Source: Pseudogymnoascus destructans (taxonomy: Eukaryota > Ascomycota > Leotiomycetes > Thelebolales > Thelebolaceae). From it: a stretch of 64,000 nucleotides of DNA. The stretch is taken from positions 583,001-647,000 of the forward strand of contig NW_020167529.1 in assembly GCF_001641265.1 (NCBI RefSeq), given 5' to 3'. Numbering within the stretch: position 1 is the stretch's first letter; each line of letters begins with the position of its first letter. Under the pieces are notes generated by a model. The model saw only the letters and a program-made list of their open reading frames with translations, searched no databases and was not told the origin of the DNA. Below are positions 32,432-42,621 of this stretch, in pieces. A program made the translations under genes and the position numbers.

Positions 32432-34145
32432 ATGGCGCCATTGGACGCGTTCGAGAGCACGCCCATCGAGACCCTCCCCTCTATCGCCTCCGGCGTGCGC
32501 ATCGCCTATGCCTCCCAAAAGACACGCCCCATCGCATGGCGTATCCAGCAGCTGCGCAAGCTCTACTGGGGGCTCGTGGATCTCACCCCTGAGTTCCTCG
32601 AGGCATTGAAGCTCGACGTCGGCAAGTCCGTCTACGAGTCCCAGGTTACAGAGATCGAGTGGTGCAAGAACGACATCGTCTTCGTCACCAAGAACCTCGA
32701 GAAGTGGGCACAGGACGAGTCACCCCCGGACATCTCTCTGCCGAATAAGTTCATGAGCCCCGTTATCCGCAAGCAACCACTCGGCGCTGTCCTCGTCATC
32801 GGCTGCTGGAACTTCCCCATCCAGCTCAGCATTGGCCCGTTCATCGGAGCCATCGCTGCTGGCTGCACCGCCGTGCTCAAGCCTAGCGAGATCAGCCCTG
32901 CGTCCGCGATGGTGCTGAAGAAGCTCATCGGGAAACTCGACTCCGACTGCTTCGCCGTCGCCAACGGAGGCAAGGATGAGACCACCGTGCTACTGAACGA
33001 GAAGTGGGACAAGATCTTCTACACTGGTAACTCCGTTGTTGGGACGATCATCGCGAAGAAGGCGGCCGAGACGCTGACGCCCATCGCGCTCGAGCTGGGT
33101 GGACGCAACCCTGCCTTCGTTACGAGAAACACAGACCTCCGTCTCGCCGCTCGCCGCCTGCTCTGGGGTAAGCACATCAACGCTGGCCAGGTCTGCATCA
33201 GTCAGAACTACACAATGGTGGATGCCGATGTCGCCGATGAGTTCATCAAGCAGCTACGTATCGCCAATAAGGAGTACTATCCCAACGGCGCAAAGGCCAG
33301 CCCGGATTTCGGTCGCATTGTTTCTGATCACCATTTCGCCCGCGTCAAGAAGATGCTTGATTCGACGCAGGGTAAAATTGTTATCGGTGGTGCCACTGAT
33401 GCCGCGGACCGGTTCATCGAGCCCACGGTAGTACTGGTCAAGGACCAGAACGACTCGCTCATCACGGAAGAGTCCTTCGGCCCGCTCCTCCCTGTCCTCC
33501 CCGTCGCGAACCTCGACGAAGCTATCCGTATCGCTAACGAGGTGCACTCCACCCCGCTCGGCCTATACGCCTTCGGCAACAAGGAGGAGGTCAACCGCAT
33601 CCTTACAGCCACCACTAGCGGCGGTGCCACCATCGACGACACGCTGTTCCACGCCAGTATCCCTACGTTGGCGTTCGGTGGCGTCGGTGACTCCGGACAG
33701 GGCAGTTACCGCGGAAAGGCCAGTTTCGACTGCTTCTCGCATCGTCGTCCAATCACCCGCACACCTGGGTGGATGGAGAAGCTGCTCGATATTCGTTACC
33801 CCCCATACAGTGGCAAGGTACGTTCTTTTACCCTTTCCCCCTCTCATTCTCACCTCCAGCCCAGCCTCGACTAGTTGTGTAGGCGGGGATCGTGATGAAC
33901 TGAACCTAACCAAGCTAACTCCCTTCCAGCTCCAGAAGATGATTGCCACCTCTGCCGTCAAGCCCAACTTTGATCGCCAGCTGCGCACCAAGTACGGCAT
34001 CACCGACTATCTCCGCGCCGCATTCCTTCTGGGCGGCAGCGGTGTGACGGGGGGCTTCACGAGGTGGGTTCTTTTTGTTTTGATCGCAGCAATTGCGAAG
34101 AAGGGGATTGATAGTCGCGGTGGGTTGCCAGACTACCTGAGGTAG
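32432..34145 (+). CDS. HFD1: Membrane-anchored fatty aldehyde dehydrogenase (HFD1-like), 533 aa
   Basis: It oxidises long-chain aldehydes to fatty acids with NAD(P). Yeast Hfd1 acts in sphingosine-1-phosphate breakdown and in making 4-hydroxybenzoate for ubiquinone. Exon 1 (32432-33817) and exon 2 (33930-34145) are joined over a 112-bp intron. Class 3 ALDH residues are present: N127 in CWNFP, E221 in ALELGGRNP and the nucleophile C255 in NAGQVCISQNY, with FGP and the C-terminal GKASFDCFSHRRP motif also seen. After the enzyme core, exon 2 adds a hydrophobic segment (WVLFVLIAAIA, about residues 507-517), the tail anchor typical of the subgroup. Upstream E-boxes suggest control by a bHLH factor. 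Confidence 0.92.
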
Positions 34146-35450
34146 GGGGCTATTGCTAAGGATGCGTAGGTGATCGTGCAAAGCTGTAGGTGATGTTGGA
34201 AGGGAGTGAATTTGGTGGAGAAAAGAATTGGGGGGGGGAAGCGATCTGTTGGGGAGGAGAAGCTGTTCGATCTGTATACTCCACCACAATGTTGCCGTCG
34301 ACACCGTAAGATTATGTATGATCCGAAAATTTGTTTTAAGAATACCACAACGGAGAGGTTTTATATGTGTATGATATATTATGTTGCATTTCACGTAAGC
34401 GCCTTGGGCTTCTCTACCTACGAATAGCGTTGCTCCTATCTTGTGTCTGACATCTCATCGCTCCAGCATAGCGACACTGAGCTCGTATAAACAGCCGTCT
34501 GACTTAACCATAGCTTGGTGTTGATTCCACCACACCGGCTTTCTCCTCCACAGCACCTAGTACATCCGCGTTAGCCTCAACCAGCTCGGGAAAACGACCT
34601 AAATTCCGACTTGAAACGCTGTCTGTGCAGGTGCACACCCAATTACCCCACATCTGGTTTATCCCCATCAAACGCCTGTCCCATGGCCGGCCTACCAGCC
34701 GTAGACGTCTCAGCATCTTGTCCGGCCATAAGCAGCCTCCTTTTAATTCTGCTCCCTCAGGAACCTAATCCGCATCTGATATTCCGGAGAGGCAAGATTT
34801 CTGAAACCGGGCGTGGGCGCTGTGTGAGGTGCGCTTCCGCCAGCTTCTAATTCTTGCTTGGCCGCAAGCAGCCTCCTTCTGTTCTGTTCCTCTTGGCGCA
34901 TCAGCTGCATTTGGAGGGCTTCGAGGCGGGAGCTACCGGTGGTGGGTGCTGTGCTGGGTTAGGCAGGCCAGGTTTCGTGTTCATTTGAGTCATGGCTGGT
35001 CTGTAAATAAATTTGTATGAATAAGTTGGATCGAATCCGAGATCAAAGCTAGCCACACCCAATAGTTCCAACATGAGTGATTGGTTAGGTAATATACGTG
35101 TCACGTGCCATGTGCCATGTGCCCATCCTATCGATGCGAACACGTGCCTCGTAGAAAATCTGGCCCAAGCTTTTTTCTGATTGGATAACCAACATCACTC
35201 TCCAACACTTTCGCCTCCACCACAACTTCATCATCCTACAAAGAAATCAACGCTACTTCAACCTTCTTACAGCCAAAACTCCAGCACCTGTCAACTGCCA
35301 ACTTCTGAAAATACAATCGTCTTACGACATCAATCAAATACTTCAATCGTCTTCGACTTTACAACTCGTCACAACGTCACAGTTCGACCGCTGAGTCAAA
35401 GCACCAAACCTCTTACCACCACTTATCAACAACCGTGGCCGCCCTCAAAA
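34146..35450. other. Intergenic region and antizyme promoter/leader
   Basis: No gene is supported. CACGTG boxes lie at 35102-35107 and 35141-35146, with ATGTG-rich repeats between them. From about 35190 the plus strand becomes CA-rich with several short ATG-led frames, consistent with a long antizyme 5' leader. Confidence 0.5.
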
Positions 35451-36409
35451 ATGGCTCTTTTGCAAACCAAAAGTAACAGTCAAAGTAATAATTGCGGTGG
35501 CGAGGTGGTTTCACGTCGTGCTGTCGTCCTCGCCTCGGCTTATGTCGTCGATCGTTCTTCGATGTTGACTGGATTCCATTACTCCACTACCGGGGCGGAC
35601 GGTTAGTCACACCTCTCCCCCCTCTGACACCTGCGGCAGAAACTAACATACACACAGGGGCACAGTGGTATTCCTGAGGTCCCTTCCTCAGGCGTTCCCT
35701 CCCCGCCCTCCAGCCCCCCCCTCGCGGCCTTCACCTCAGCCAACGAACACGCCTACGTCTCTGGAAGCAAATCCCGGAGACACGGCGACGATGGCACCGC
35801 GGTGAGGGGGGGGCGTACCGGCGGGGCAGCGCATTCCATTCGGGAAGAGTGTGAGAGACTCTTCTGCGAGACCATGACTACTGTATTCCTTGGTGAGAGG
35901 GACTCGGTAGCGCATGGCTCCTACGAATGGACTGCGAACGCGTATTCACCCCCACAAGAGGGGATGGATGGGCAGAGCTATTTCAAGAACGCGGTCCAGC
36001 GCCACAATGGTGTTGGGTCGTGGCTAGAGCTATGGGACTACGCCGGCGGGTGTAGTTTCAAGGGCTTCGTGGCTGGGGCAGACGACGAAAGGTGTCTGTT
36101 TACGTTTTTTGATCACTCGGTCATCAATCGCGATTTGAAGCAAGCGTAGGTGCCCCCACAAGTTTTCCGAAGGAAGAATTCAAATGCTGACAAAAATGTA
36201 GATTGATGGCAATAATCGATCTAGCAAGCAGTCCCTTGGGATGTTCTCAGGTTGTGGTTTGTCTCGACAGGTCAATTTCGGCCGAGGATAGCAAGTCACT
36301 GCTGAAGAGCCTCCGATGGGTCGGCTTCGAGCTGGTCACACTCGACTTATGGGCAGAATCACGCAGCAGGCCGAGCAACGAGTGGCTTTTCCTTGGAATG
36401 GAGTTGTAG
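35451..36409 (+). CDS. OAZ: Ornithine decarboxylase antizyme, expressed by +1 frameshift, 281 aa
   Basis: Antizyme binds ornithine decarboxylase, delivers it to the proteasome without ubiquitin and restrains polyamine uptake. The first frame (35451-35601, 35658-35674) encodes 56 residues ending QWYS before TGA at 35675-35677. The second frame starts at GAG (35676) and runs 35676-36145 and 36202-36409, adding 225 residues. That part has the antizyme core: CERLFCETMTTVFLGE, WLELWDYAGGCSFKGFV, CSQVVVCLDRSI and LKSLRWVGFELVTLD. Two 56-bp introns (35602-35657, 36146-36201) are removed. TAT TCC TGA is the known eukaryotic antizyme shift site, where polyamines promote slipping past the U. No single frame covers both parts. 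Confidence 0.93.
35672..35692 (+). promoter_or_regulatory. +1 programmed ribosomal frameshift site with overlapping hairpin
   Basis: The shift codons TCC TGA occupy 35672-35677. CCTGAGG (35673-35679) is perfectly complementary to CCTCAGG (35686-35692), giving a 7-bp stem with a 6-nt loop (TCCCTT) that includes the shift site itself. The site begins 15 nt after the first exon junction. Confidence 0.88.
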
Positions 36410-37573
36410 AGAAGACGGTTCTCCGACTCTCGCAGCCATACGTATAATATTTTCTTGGCAACGAGACACAGCAAGTTTTCGATCAGGTTCTAGATCAGGT
36501 TCTCAATTAGGTGGCGCGTGGAGGAGCATAGTTTGGGCGAGGTTTTTACGCTATTGGGGTTATTGGAGCATCTGCTGCGTCTGGCTCGTAGATTCTCTGT
36601 TGAACAGAGAAAAGAGAGATCACAGAATGAATATTTGCACAAAATGAAATTGATTTACAATATAATGATTACGTGTGGAAGCTATGAAACCGATGTGCTA
36701 TGCCTTCTTTGTTCTACTGATAAACCAGCGCCTTGTGCCACGCAAAAGTACAAGAGGGACTGTCCGTAATGTCACCGTTTACAGCAACTATAGGCAAAAT
36801 ACCAAGTATGAGTTCTCAGCTTCGGTTGGTCCAACTTCGGACTTTGGCTGGCAGAATATGTCAGACGCGGAAGTGCCCGTAGCTGTAATCGATAAGCAGC
36901 ATTTATCCAACCAGGCTACGTATAGGGGCTAATGCTGTTTATACAGGTTATCCCTACTTTATAGTACGTACATTTCTTGTATCGAAATGTTGAATATAGG
37001 TGGCTTAAACCCAAAAATTATAGTTTGCTAGATGTAATGTATGATTCTGACTTAACAATCATGACTTCAGCGGATTAAACTCTACCGCTACGAAACGAAA
37101 CGGGATCATCCCAACTGTTCACTCCCCGCACTTGCTTTGAATGGCCGAATAGTCGGTCACACTGTCTCAAAGTTATTATTGACTGGCAAACTACTACAAT
37201 ACTTGCCCATATGCCCATCTACGTATTCTGGTAGTCCAGCTCTTCTCGTCCAAGCCACCTACTTATCGGGTGATCGATCACCTGCCCAAACCCTGCGATG
37301 ATTAGCTGCGTTCTTGGACTCTCCAACTTCGCCCGACATTTCGTTATCTCTCTACACAAGTCGGCGCACTTTCAAGATACGGCTAGACGTGATATACTCT
37401 CCACGCCTTCTCGGGGCATCTACAGCCTTCAGGCTCCTCACCGAGACATAAAAAACCCGCCATACCAAGGTGCCGCCCTACGTCTCCAGCATCTGTGACC
37501 TACCCAGCTCCCGCCTCAACACACAAGTCTCAACCACGACCACATCTCTACCCTCTCGAACCAGCTACCAGCC
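36410..37573. other. Gene-free stretch
   Basis: I see nothing supportable. The first part is antizyme 3' flank; the last 200 bp is the C-rich upstream region of the Yippee gene. Confidence 0.5.
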
Positions 37574-38398
37574 ATGCTTCCCCCCGAACCCCCATCCTTT
37601 GCAACCTACCTCGTCTCCTCCCTCACCACCCTCCCCCGCCCCTTCCGCAAGCGTCACTCCTCAACCCCCAGCACCAGTTCCACCAGCTCCACCGCCACGG
37701 CACCTACGATCTTCTCCCTAGCCACCAGCTTCGGATCCCTCAACACCTCCCCCAGCACCTCTCTAACCTCACCCACCTCGCCGTCCTCCTTCAGCCACTC
37801 CCCAGAGATCTACGACGTCGACCCAGACACAGACCCAACACAAACCTATAAACTCCACTGCGCCCGCCCCGACCACCTCAAATGCTCCACCTGCGCCACC
37901 GACCTCGCCTTCGCCTCCCAAATCATCAGCAAAGCCTTCACCGGCCGCCACGGCCGCGCGTACCTCGTCTCCCCGCCCGCCTCCCCCCGCGGAGCCGATA
38001 AAAATACACAGCCTAGCCTCATCAATATCACGATTGGCAGGCCTATGAGCCGGCAGCTGGCGACGGGGGCGCATGTGGTGGCGGATATCAGCTGTGCGAT
38101 TTGTGAGAAGGTGGTGGGGTGGAAGTATGTTGATGCGAGGGAGGAGGGGCAGAAGTACAAGGTGGGGAAGTTTATATTGGAGATGAGGAGGGTAGTAGCT
38201 GTGAAGGGGTGGGAAGATGTGGTTGTTGAGAGGGGGAGGAGGGGGGAGATGGGAAGGGGCGATGTTGTGGAGGGGGAGGGGGATGGAGAGGATGTGATGT
38301 TTGATTCGGAGGATGAGGATGAATGTGATGGGATCTTTGCGGGGACCTGGGATAGGGTTGCTGTGAGGAGGAGGAGGGCGAGGGCAGCGTCTGGGTAG
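37574..38398 (+). CDS. Yippee-domain zinc-binding protein, 274 aa
   Basis: It carries a Yippee (Mis18/cereblon-like) beta-sandwich fold that binds one zinc through two CxxC pairs. The domain spans about residues 95-200: CSTC in LKCSTCATDLAFASQIISKAF, the GRHGRAYLV segment, NITIGRPMSRQLATGAHVVADISC and CAIC followed by VVGWKYVDA and YKVGKFILE, the conserved order of the family. The N-terminal 90 residues are Ser/Thr/Pro-rich and the C-terminal 75 are acidic and basic, both probably disordered. It is intronless. Plain Yippee proteins are about 120 aa, so the extensions are long. The precise cellular role is not known from sequence. Confidence 0.9.
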   Translation: MLPPEPPSFATYLVSSLTTLPRPFRKRHSSTPSTSSTSSTATAPTIFSLATSFGSLNTSPSTSLTSPTSPSSFSHSPEIYDVDPDTDPTQTYKLHCARPDHLKCSTCATDLAFASQIISKAFTGRHGRAYLVSPPASPRGADKNTQPSLINITIGRPMSRQLATGAHVVADISCAICEKVVGWKYVDAREEGQKYKVGKFILEMRRVVAVKGWEDVVVERGRRGEMGRGDVVEGEGDGEDVMFDSEDEDECDGIFAGTWDRVAVRRRRARAASG

Positions 38399-38832
38399 AG
38401 GGGGGGATGTTGATATGGATTAACGACTACGTCGTACGGTATGATAGTGACGGTGGTGGGAGTAATGGGGCTTTGTTTTGAGGACTGGAGCCTGGGAATT
38501 GCTGGAGTACTGGTGGGCTGGAGTTTCTGTCATACATACCCGCTTCACTGTAATTTAGATGACGGTTACCTGGGGCTGGAGCCTCGGGTTTAATATATAG
38601 GCATTCTTTTCAGATTCTAGGCCTAGGCTGTGTTTACGGATCCCGCGCAAGACACGTACAGTATTCGTGCCGTCCAAAGCCTGTAGAAGGACTGTGCACA
38701 AGAGCTGGTGGTTACAGCAATTATGGTCATAATAAAACGCTCAACTAACGTAAGTGACGGTGTAATGCGGGGGACTGGGTAACGCGGTGGATTTACCCCC
38801 ACCAACTTCAGATAACTGTAAATAACTCAACA

Positions 38833-39862
38833 ATGAATCGTCGCGAACACCTGGGTATTGCTGAACGTGAAACCTTAATAGCCCAAGCAGTATTAGACGT
38901 CAAATCTGGGAAGTACAAGAGCGCATATCATGCTGAGAAAGTGCGGGGTTACCTAAGAGTTCCGTGACGCGTCGTGCTAACGGAGGTTTGACACGCTCTC
39001 AAGCCCGCTAGCAACAGCAGAGTTTGTCAGGCGCACAAGAGGTGATACTTCTGAAGTGGATTAAGAACCTAACAATCACTGGTTATTCTCCGGGGCATCG
39101 GTTGTTGAAGGAAATAGCTGAAGAAATCCAGTTGCACCGGTCGTTTAACAGTTAGGAATTAGGCAAGAAAATACATATAACATAGACGAATCCAGATTTT
39201 CGATTAGGGCAATAGAATCTACTCGAATTATACTTGATTCAACGCTTCGTACAAAGCTTCAAGCGCATCCTAGCCATTAGGAATGGGCTTTAATAGTTGA
39301 GTGTATTTGCATAGATGGAACGATCCTTCTGCCCCTCGGGATCTTTAAGGGCAAGAATGTTCTTTAATTATAGATTCTGCCTTTAGTCATTAACTAGTGG
39401 TTCTTCTCTGCAAATACGAAAGGTTAGACAAGCAATCTCTATAGGTTAGAGTTGTTAAAACACACCTTTAAGCTAACAACACACATGAAAGCAGACAGTT
39501 AGCATCAGCTTCTTATATGCGATGGCTACGACTTACATATTAGCAGAAGTTTCATTATGCATTACATGTAGAACTGCATCGCATTGCTAATTCTTCCTCC
39601 TTATATATCGCATTTGTTACAACTGTTAGATGTTGTAATATTTAGCCTACTAAAAAAGAGTCTAACAGCAGCGCTCTCCCAACTCAACTAAGCGCAACTT
39701 ACATGCATACAGAAGTATAAATGGATAGAGGTGTACATATAGGCACAGCTTGATGTATGCAATCATCAGAAAATTGAGTTAGCGTACTATAGTGCTGGCT
39801 TGTTTCCATTTAATCCCTAGCAAGTGTTATGTACACTGCCTAATGATGAGCTATTAGTCAGG
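38833..39862 (+). pseudogene. Decayed pogo/Fot1-type transposase
   Basis: From ATG at 38833 the frame reads MNRREHLGIAERETLIAQAV, then GGLTRSQAR, LKWIKNLTITGYSPGHRLLKEIAEE (DNA-binding region), NIDESRFSIRA (first Asp), CICIDGTILLPLGIFKGKN, LLICDGYDLHIS (second Asp), LLILPPYISHLLQLLDVVIF and YYSAGLFPFNP. Many stops and shifts interrupt it, mostly TAG/TAA in AT-rich context, as repeat-induced point mutation would leave. The C-terminus is cut at 39862 by repeat R. It differs in sequence from the two pogo-type elements at 11-16 kb. Confidence 0.8.
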
Positions 39863-40329
39863 TGTAATGGTGGGTGCACCAGATGTGAGAATCTAGCCAC
39901 CCAAGGAAGGGATGATTTTACTAAGACAACACACTGTCTTAGGAAAAAGAGCCAAAGGGTCGTAGCTTAGACTATTCCACAATGCAGCAATCAGGTGTAT
40001 GATGTAGTGGAGTGGTTTAGACAAGTTGTAACAAATGTTGAGTCTGAGAACTCAGGGATAAGTCAGAGGTTAGCACCTCACTGACTTTTCAGAAACAAGG
40101 AGTAACAAGATCAATGCTTGAAAGCTCGGAAAAGACGTGGAAGTATGTGATAGTCGATTTACTGTATTGTCTGCTTGCCCTTTCTTAAGGAAAGGGCAAT
40201 CCTATTTATGCTAAAGGAGTGTAGTTCTCATTTTCCAAGACTTTCCATGACTAACCAGGCTTGGTAACTGTAGTCAACGTAAGAGAATCCCATAGAACCA
40301 TCTCCTAGGTTCCTAGCCTATAGGAAGTG
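39863..40329 (+). repeat. Dispersed repeat R, copy 3
   Basis: It begins TGTAATGGTGGG right after the decayed transposase and ends near TAGCCTATA. It is close to copy 2 along its whole length, including both hairpins. Only 40 bp separate it from the LTR of the Ty3/gypsy element. Confidence 0.8.
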
Positions 40330-40369
40330 AAAGGAGGTCCAAGGTCAGAGTACCCCTATAGACAAATTA

Positions 40370-40768
40370 TGTCATAACTTAACCAATCTTGTAGGTAACT
40401 AAGGAGCGATGACGTGTAATGAATCATAGACGGTTGTAGAAGCTTTTGGAGCTATCGTTCATGTTCCTAGGCCTCTAGTTGATAGAGATATGTCATGTGT
40501 AGTATTAGCCCAGTAACTAAGGAGTGATGTCATGTAATGAATCATAGAGGGTTGTAGAGATATGCTATGTGGTCATATCGGCCCAGTAACTAAGGAGCAA
40601 TGACGTGTAATGAATCATAGAGGGTTGTAGCAATCGTTGAGTAGTATTGCTCTTGTTGTTGGTGTGACAAGCCAAAATATGTATAGTGACTTGTAGGTTT
40701 GAGAGGAGATTTCTAAGTTTGCTCTTGAGTTTGATAGCAAACTGAGTGCAACGAATGTCAGTATGACA
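40370..40768 (-). repeat. 3' LTR of the Ty3/gypsy element (about 399 bp)
   Basis: On the minus strand it begins TGTCATACTGACA directly after the polypurine tract and ends GTTAAGTTATGACA at 40370. The termini are inverted (TGTCATA/TATGACA). Within it a 45-bp sequence occurs three times (40395-40439, 40513-40557, 40586-40630). Confidence 0.75.
40395..40630. repeat. 45-bp unit repeated three times within the LTR
   Basis: GTAACTAAGGAG followed by a 33-bp conserved tail ending GGTTGTAG occurs at 40395-40439, 40513-40557 and 40586-40630, with only a few substitutions. Such LTR-internal repeats often act as enhancers; that is inference here. Confidence 0.85.
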
Positions 40769-41883
40769 TGATCCCCCTCTTAAGGAAGTTTGTTGGCTGT
40801 CTGCTTGCCCTTTAGCCAGGTGGCTTTCTTAGAAAGAAATTCTAGAATGAGCTTAGATGCATTTTTTAGATTTCTCTTAGGCTCCCAAGTGTTGTCACTT
40901 GTAGGATAGCCTTTCCACTTAACGAGGAAGTAATCCTGGCCTCTAAGTGTCTTTTTGTCAAGGATAGACTCTACTTCATATTCTGGTTGATCCAAGATCA
41001 GAACAGGAGGTGGAGGAGACTGAAGTGGTCTTAAGGAACTTTCTTGTGCCTTAGACAAGAGAGATGCATGGAAGACATTATGGATAGTCCAAGTAGGTGG
41101 TAATGCAAGCTCGAAAGCATTCTTGCCAATAGTCCTTGTGATCTTAAAAGGTCCAAGTCTTTTAGTATCAAGTTTGTCTGAAGGTCTAGTAGTTGTGATA
41201 TGTCTTCTAGACAAAAAGACTTGATCACAAACTTTGAATTGTGGTGCAACCACCCCCCTGTTAAAGGCCTGAGCCTGCTCGTCTTGTGCACACTGTATTT
41301 GAACCTTGAGATAGTCCTGGAGGCCCTTAAGGTAGATGATTCTTTCAGTAGCAGAAGGGTTTTTGAGATTTTCAGGACAATTCAGTTCTGCCACTTCAAA
41401 CCTAGGGTGATAACCATAGTTTGCATAGAAAGGTGTCTCTTTTGTAGTGTTAGAGACTGTGTTGTTGTAAGCAAATTCTGCAAGATGGAGAAGATCTGCC
41501 CAGTTGTCTTGAGCATAGTTTGTATAAATTCTTAGATATTGTTCAAGTACAGAGTTGACTCTCTCTGTCTGGCCATCTGTTTGAGGGTGATAAGCTGTAG
41601 AGAAGCGTTGTTCCATGTTTAAGAGTTTAGAGAACTCCTTAAAAAAGTTTGAAGTGAAAACTGCTCCCCTATCTGAGATCCAGTGTCCAGGAATTCCATG
41701 ATATTTAAAGACCACCTTGAGGAATAGCCACGCAAGTTCAGAAGCTGTGATAGTCTCATTGCAAGGCTCAAAGTGTGCCATTTTTGTGAGCCTTTCTACC
41801 ACCACAAGGATAGAGTCATAAGGGGTAGCACCCCATTTTGGGATAGAAGGAGGCAACTTGACTATAAAGTCAATGGATATGGA

Positions 41884-42621
41884 TGTCACGGTTCACCAAG
41901 GCATAGGGCGTCAGTTGGGTATTATGAATTAAACTCAATCTAGAGAAGAAAGGAAAGAGAAGAGGAGCACTCGAGCAGTGGCTCGATCTATATACAGCTA
42001 TGTTGTTGTGTAGTGAATTTGTTACGACGGAACAAGAAGGCTGGCCAACTACAGGACAGGAAGGAGGGAGGTCGCATGAGACCGGCCCTGGTACCTGGAG
42101 GGGCAGCGGGGAATAGTAGTTCCGAAAGTATCACGTGACGGACTCGCAGGATGATGAGAAGAGTCCTAAGAGTCCAGGACTCCGAGGACTCGAGTGAGTT
42201 CCCAGGAGTCCACTAGGCACGTGACGGACTCGCAGGATGATGAGAAGAATCCTAAGAGTCCAGGACTCCGAGGACTCGAGTGAGTTCCCAGGAGTCCACT
42301 AGGCATGACGCCACTATATAAGTAGATAGTATTTCCTTAGATAGGAGCTTCGTGCTCAACTCAATACAGTATTTGTTATATACTAGTAACGTGTTACTTG
42401 AAGCCTTTGTGTCTGATCCCCTGCCTCCTCTGATAAGTAAACCTTTATGCAAGAGAACCTCTGTGTCTTCTATCGTTTAGAAGTCAGCGTTACAGAATTC
42501 TCTTTAGCAAGACTAGTTCTGAGAATTCACTCCACAACTGAAAACTTCGCTCCAACCCCGGAAAGCTCCCCACACCCCTGAACCCCCACTCGAGCTGCAA
42601 GGCGCACTTGATATCGTAACA
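41884..42621 (-). repeat. Solo LTR, family B, inserted in integrase and itself interrupted
   Basis: On the minus strand it begins TGTTACGATATC at 42621 and ends GAACCGTGACA at 41884. ATGGA lies on both sides (41879-41883 and 42622-42626), a perfect 5-bp target duplication. Removing the inner family-A LTR and its duplication leaves about 258 bp, close to the 253-bp copy at 15913. Confidence 0.93.
42020..42494 (+). repeat. Solo LTR, family A, inserted in solo LTR B
   Basis: It begins TGTTACGACGG, ends CAGCGTTACA and is 475 bp long like the copy at 1395. GAATT flanks both sides (42015-42019 and 42495-42499), a perfect 5-bp target duplication within LTR B. It is the youngest layer of this stack. 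Confidence 0.94.

Noticed and set aside
1395..42494. The two family-A LTRs as the ends of a single 41-kb retrotransposon
   Set aside because: Each has its own, different 5-bp target duplication, and unrelated host genes lie between them.
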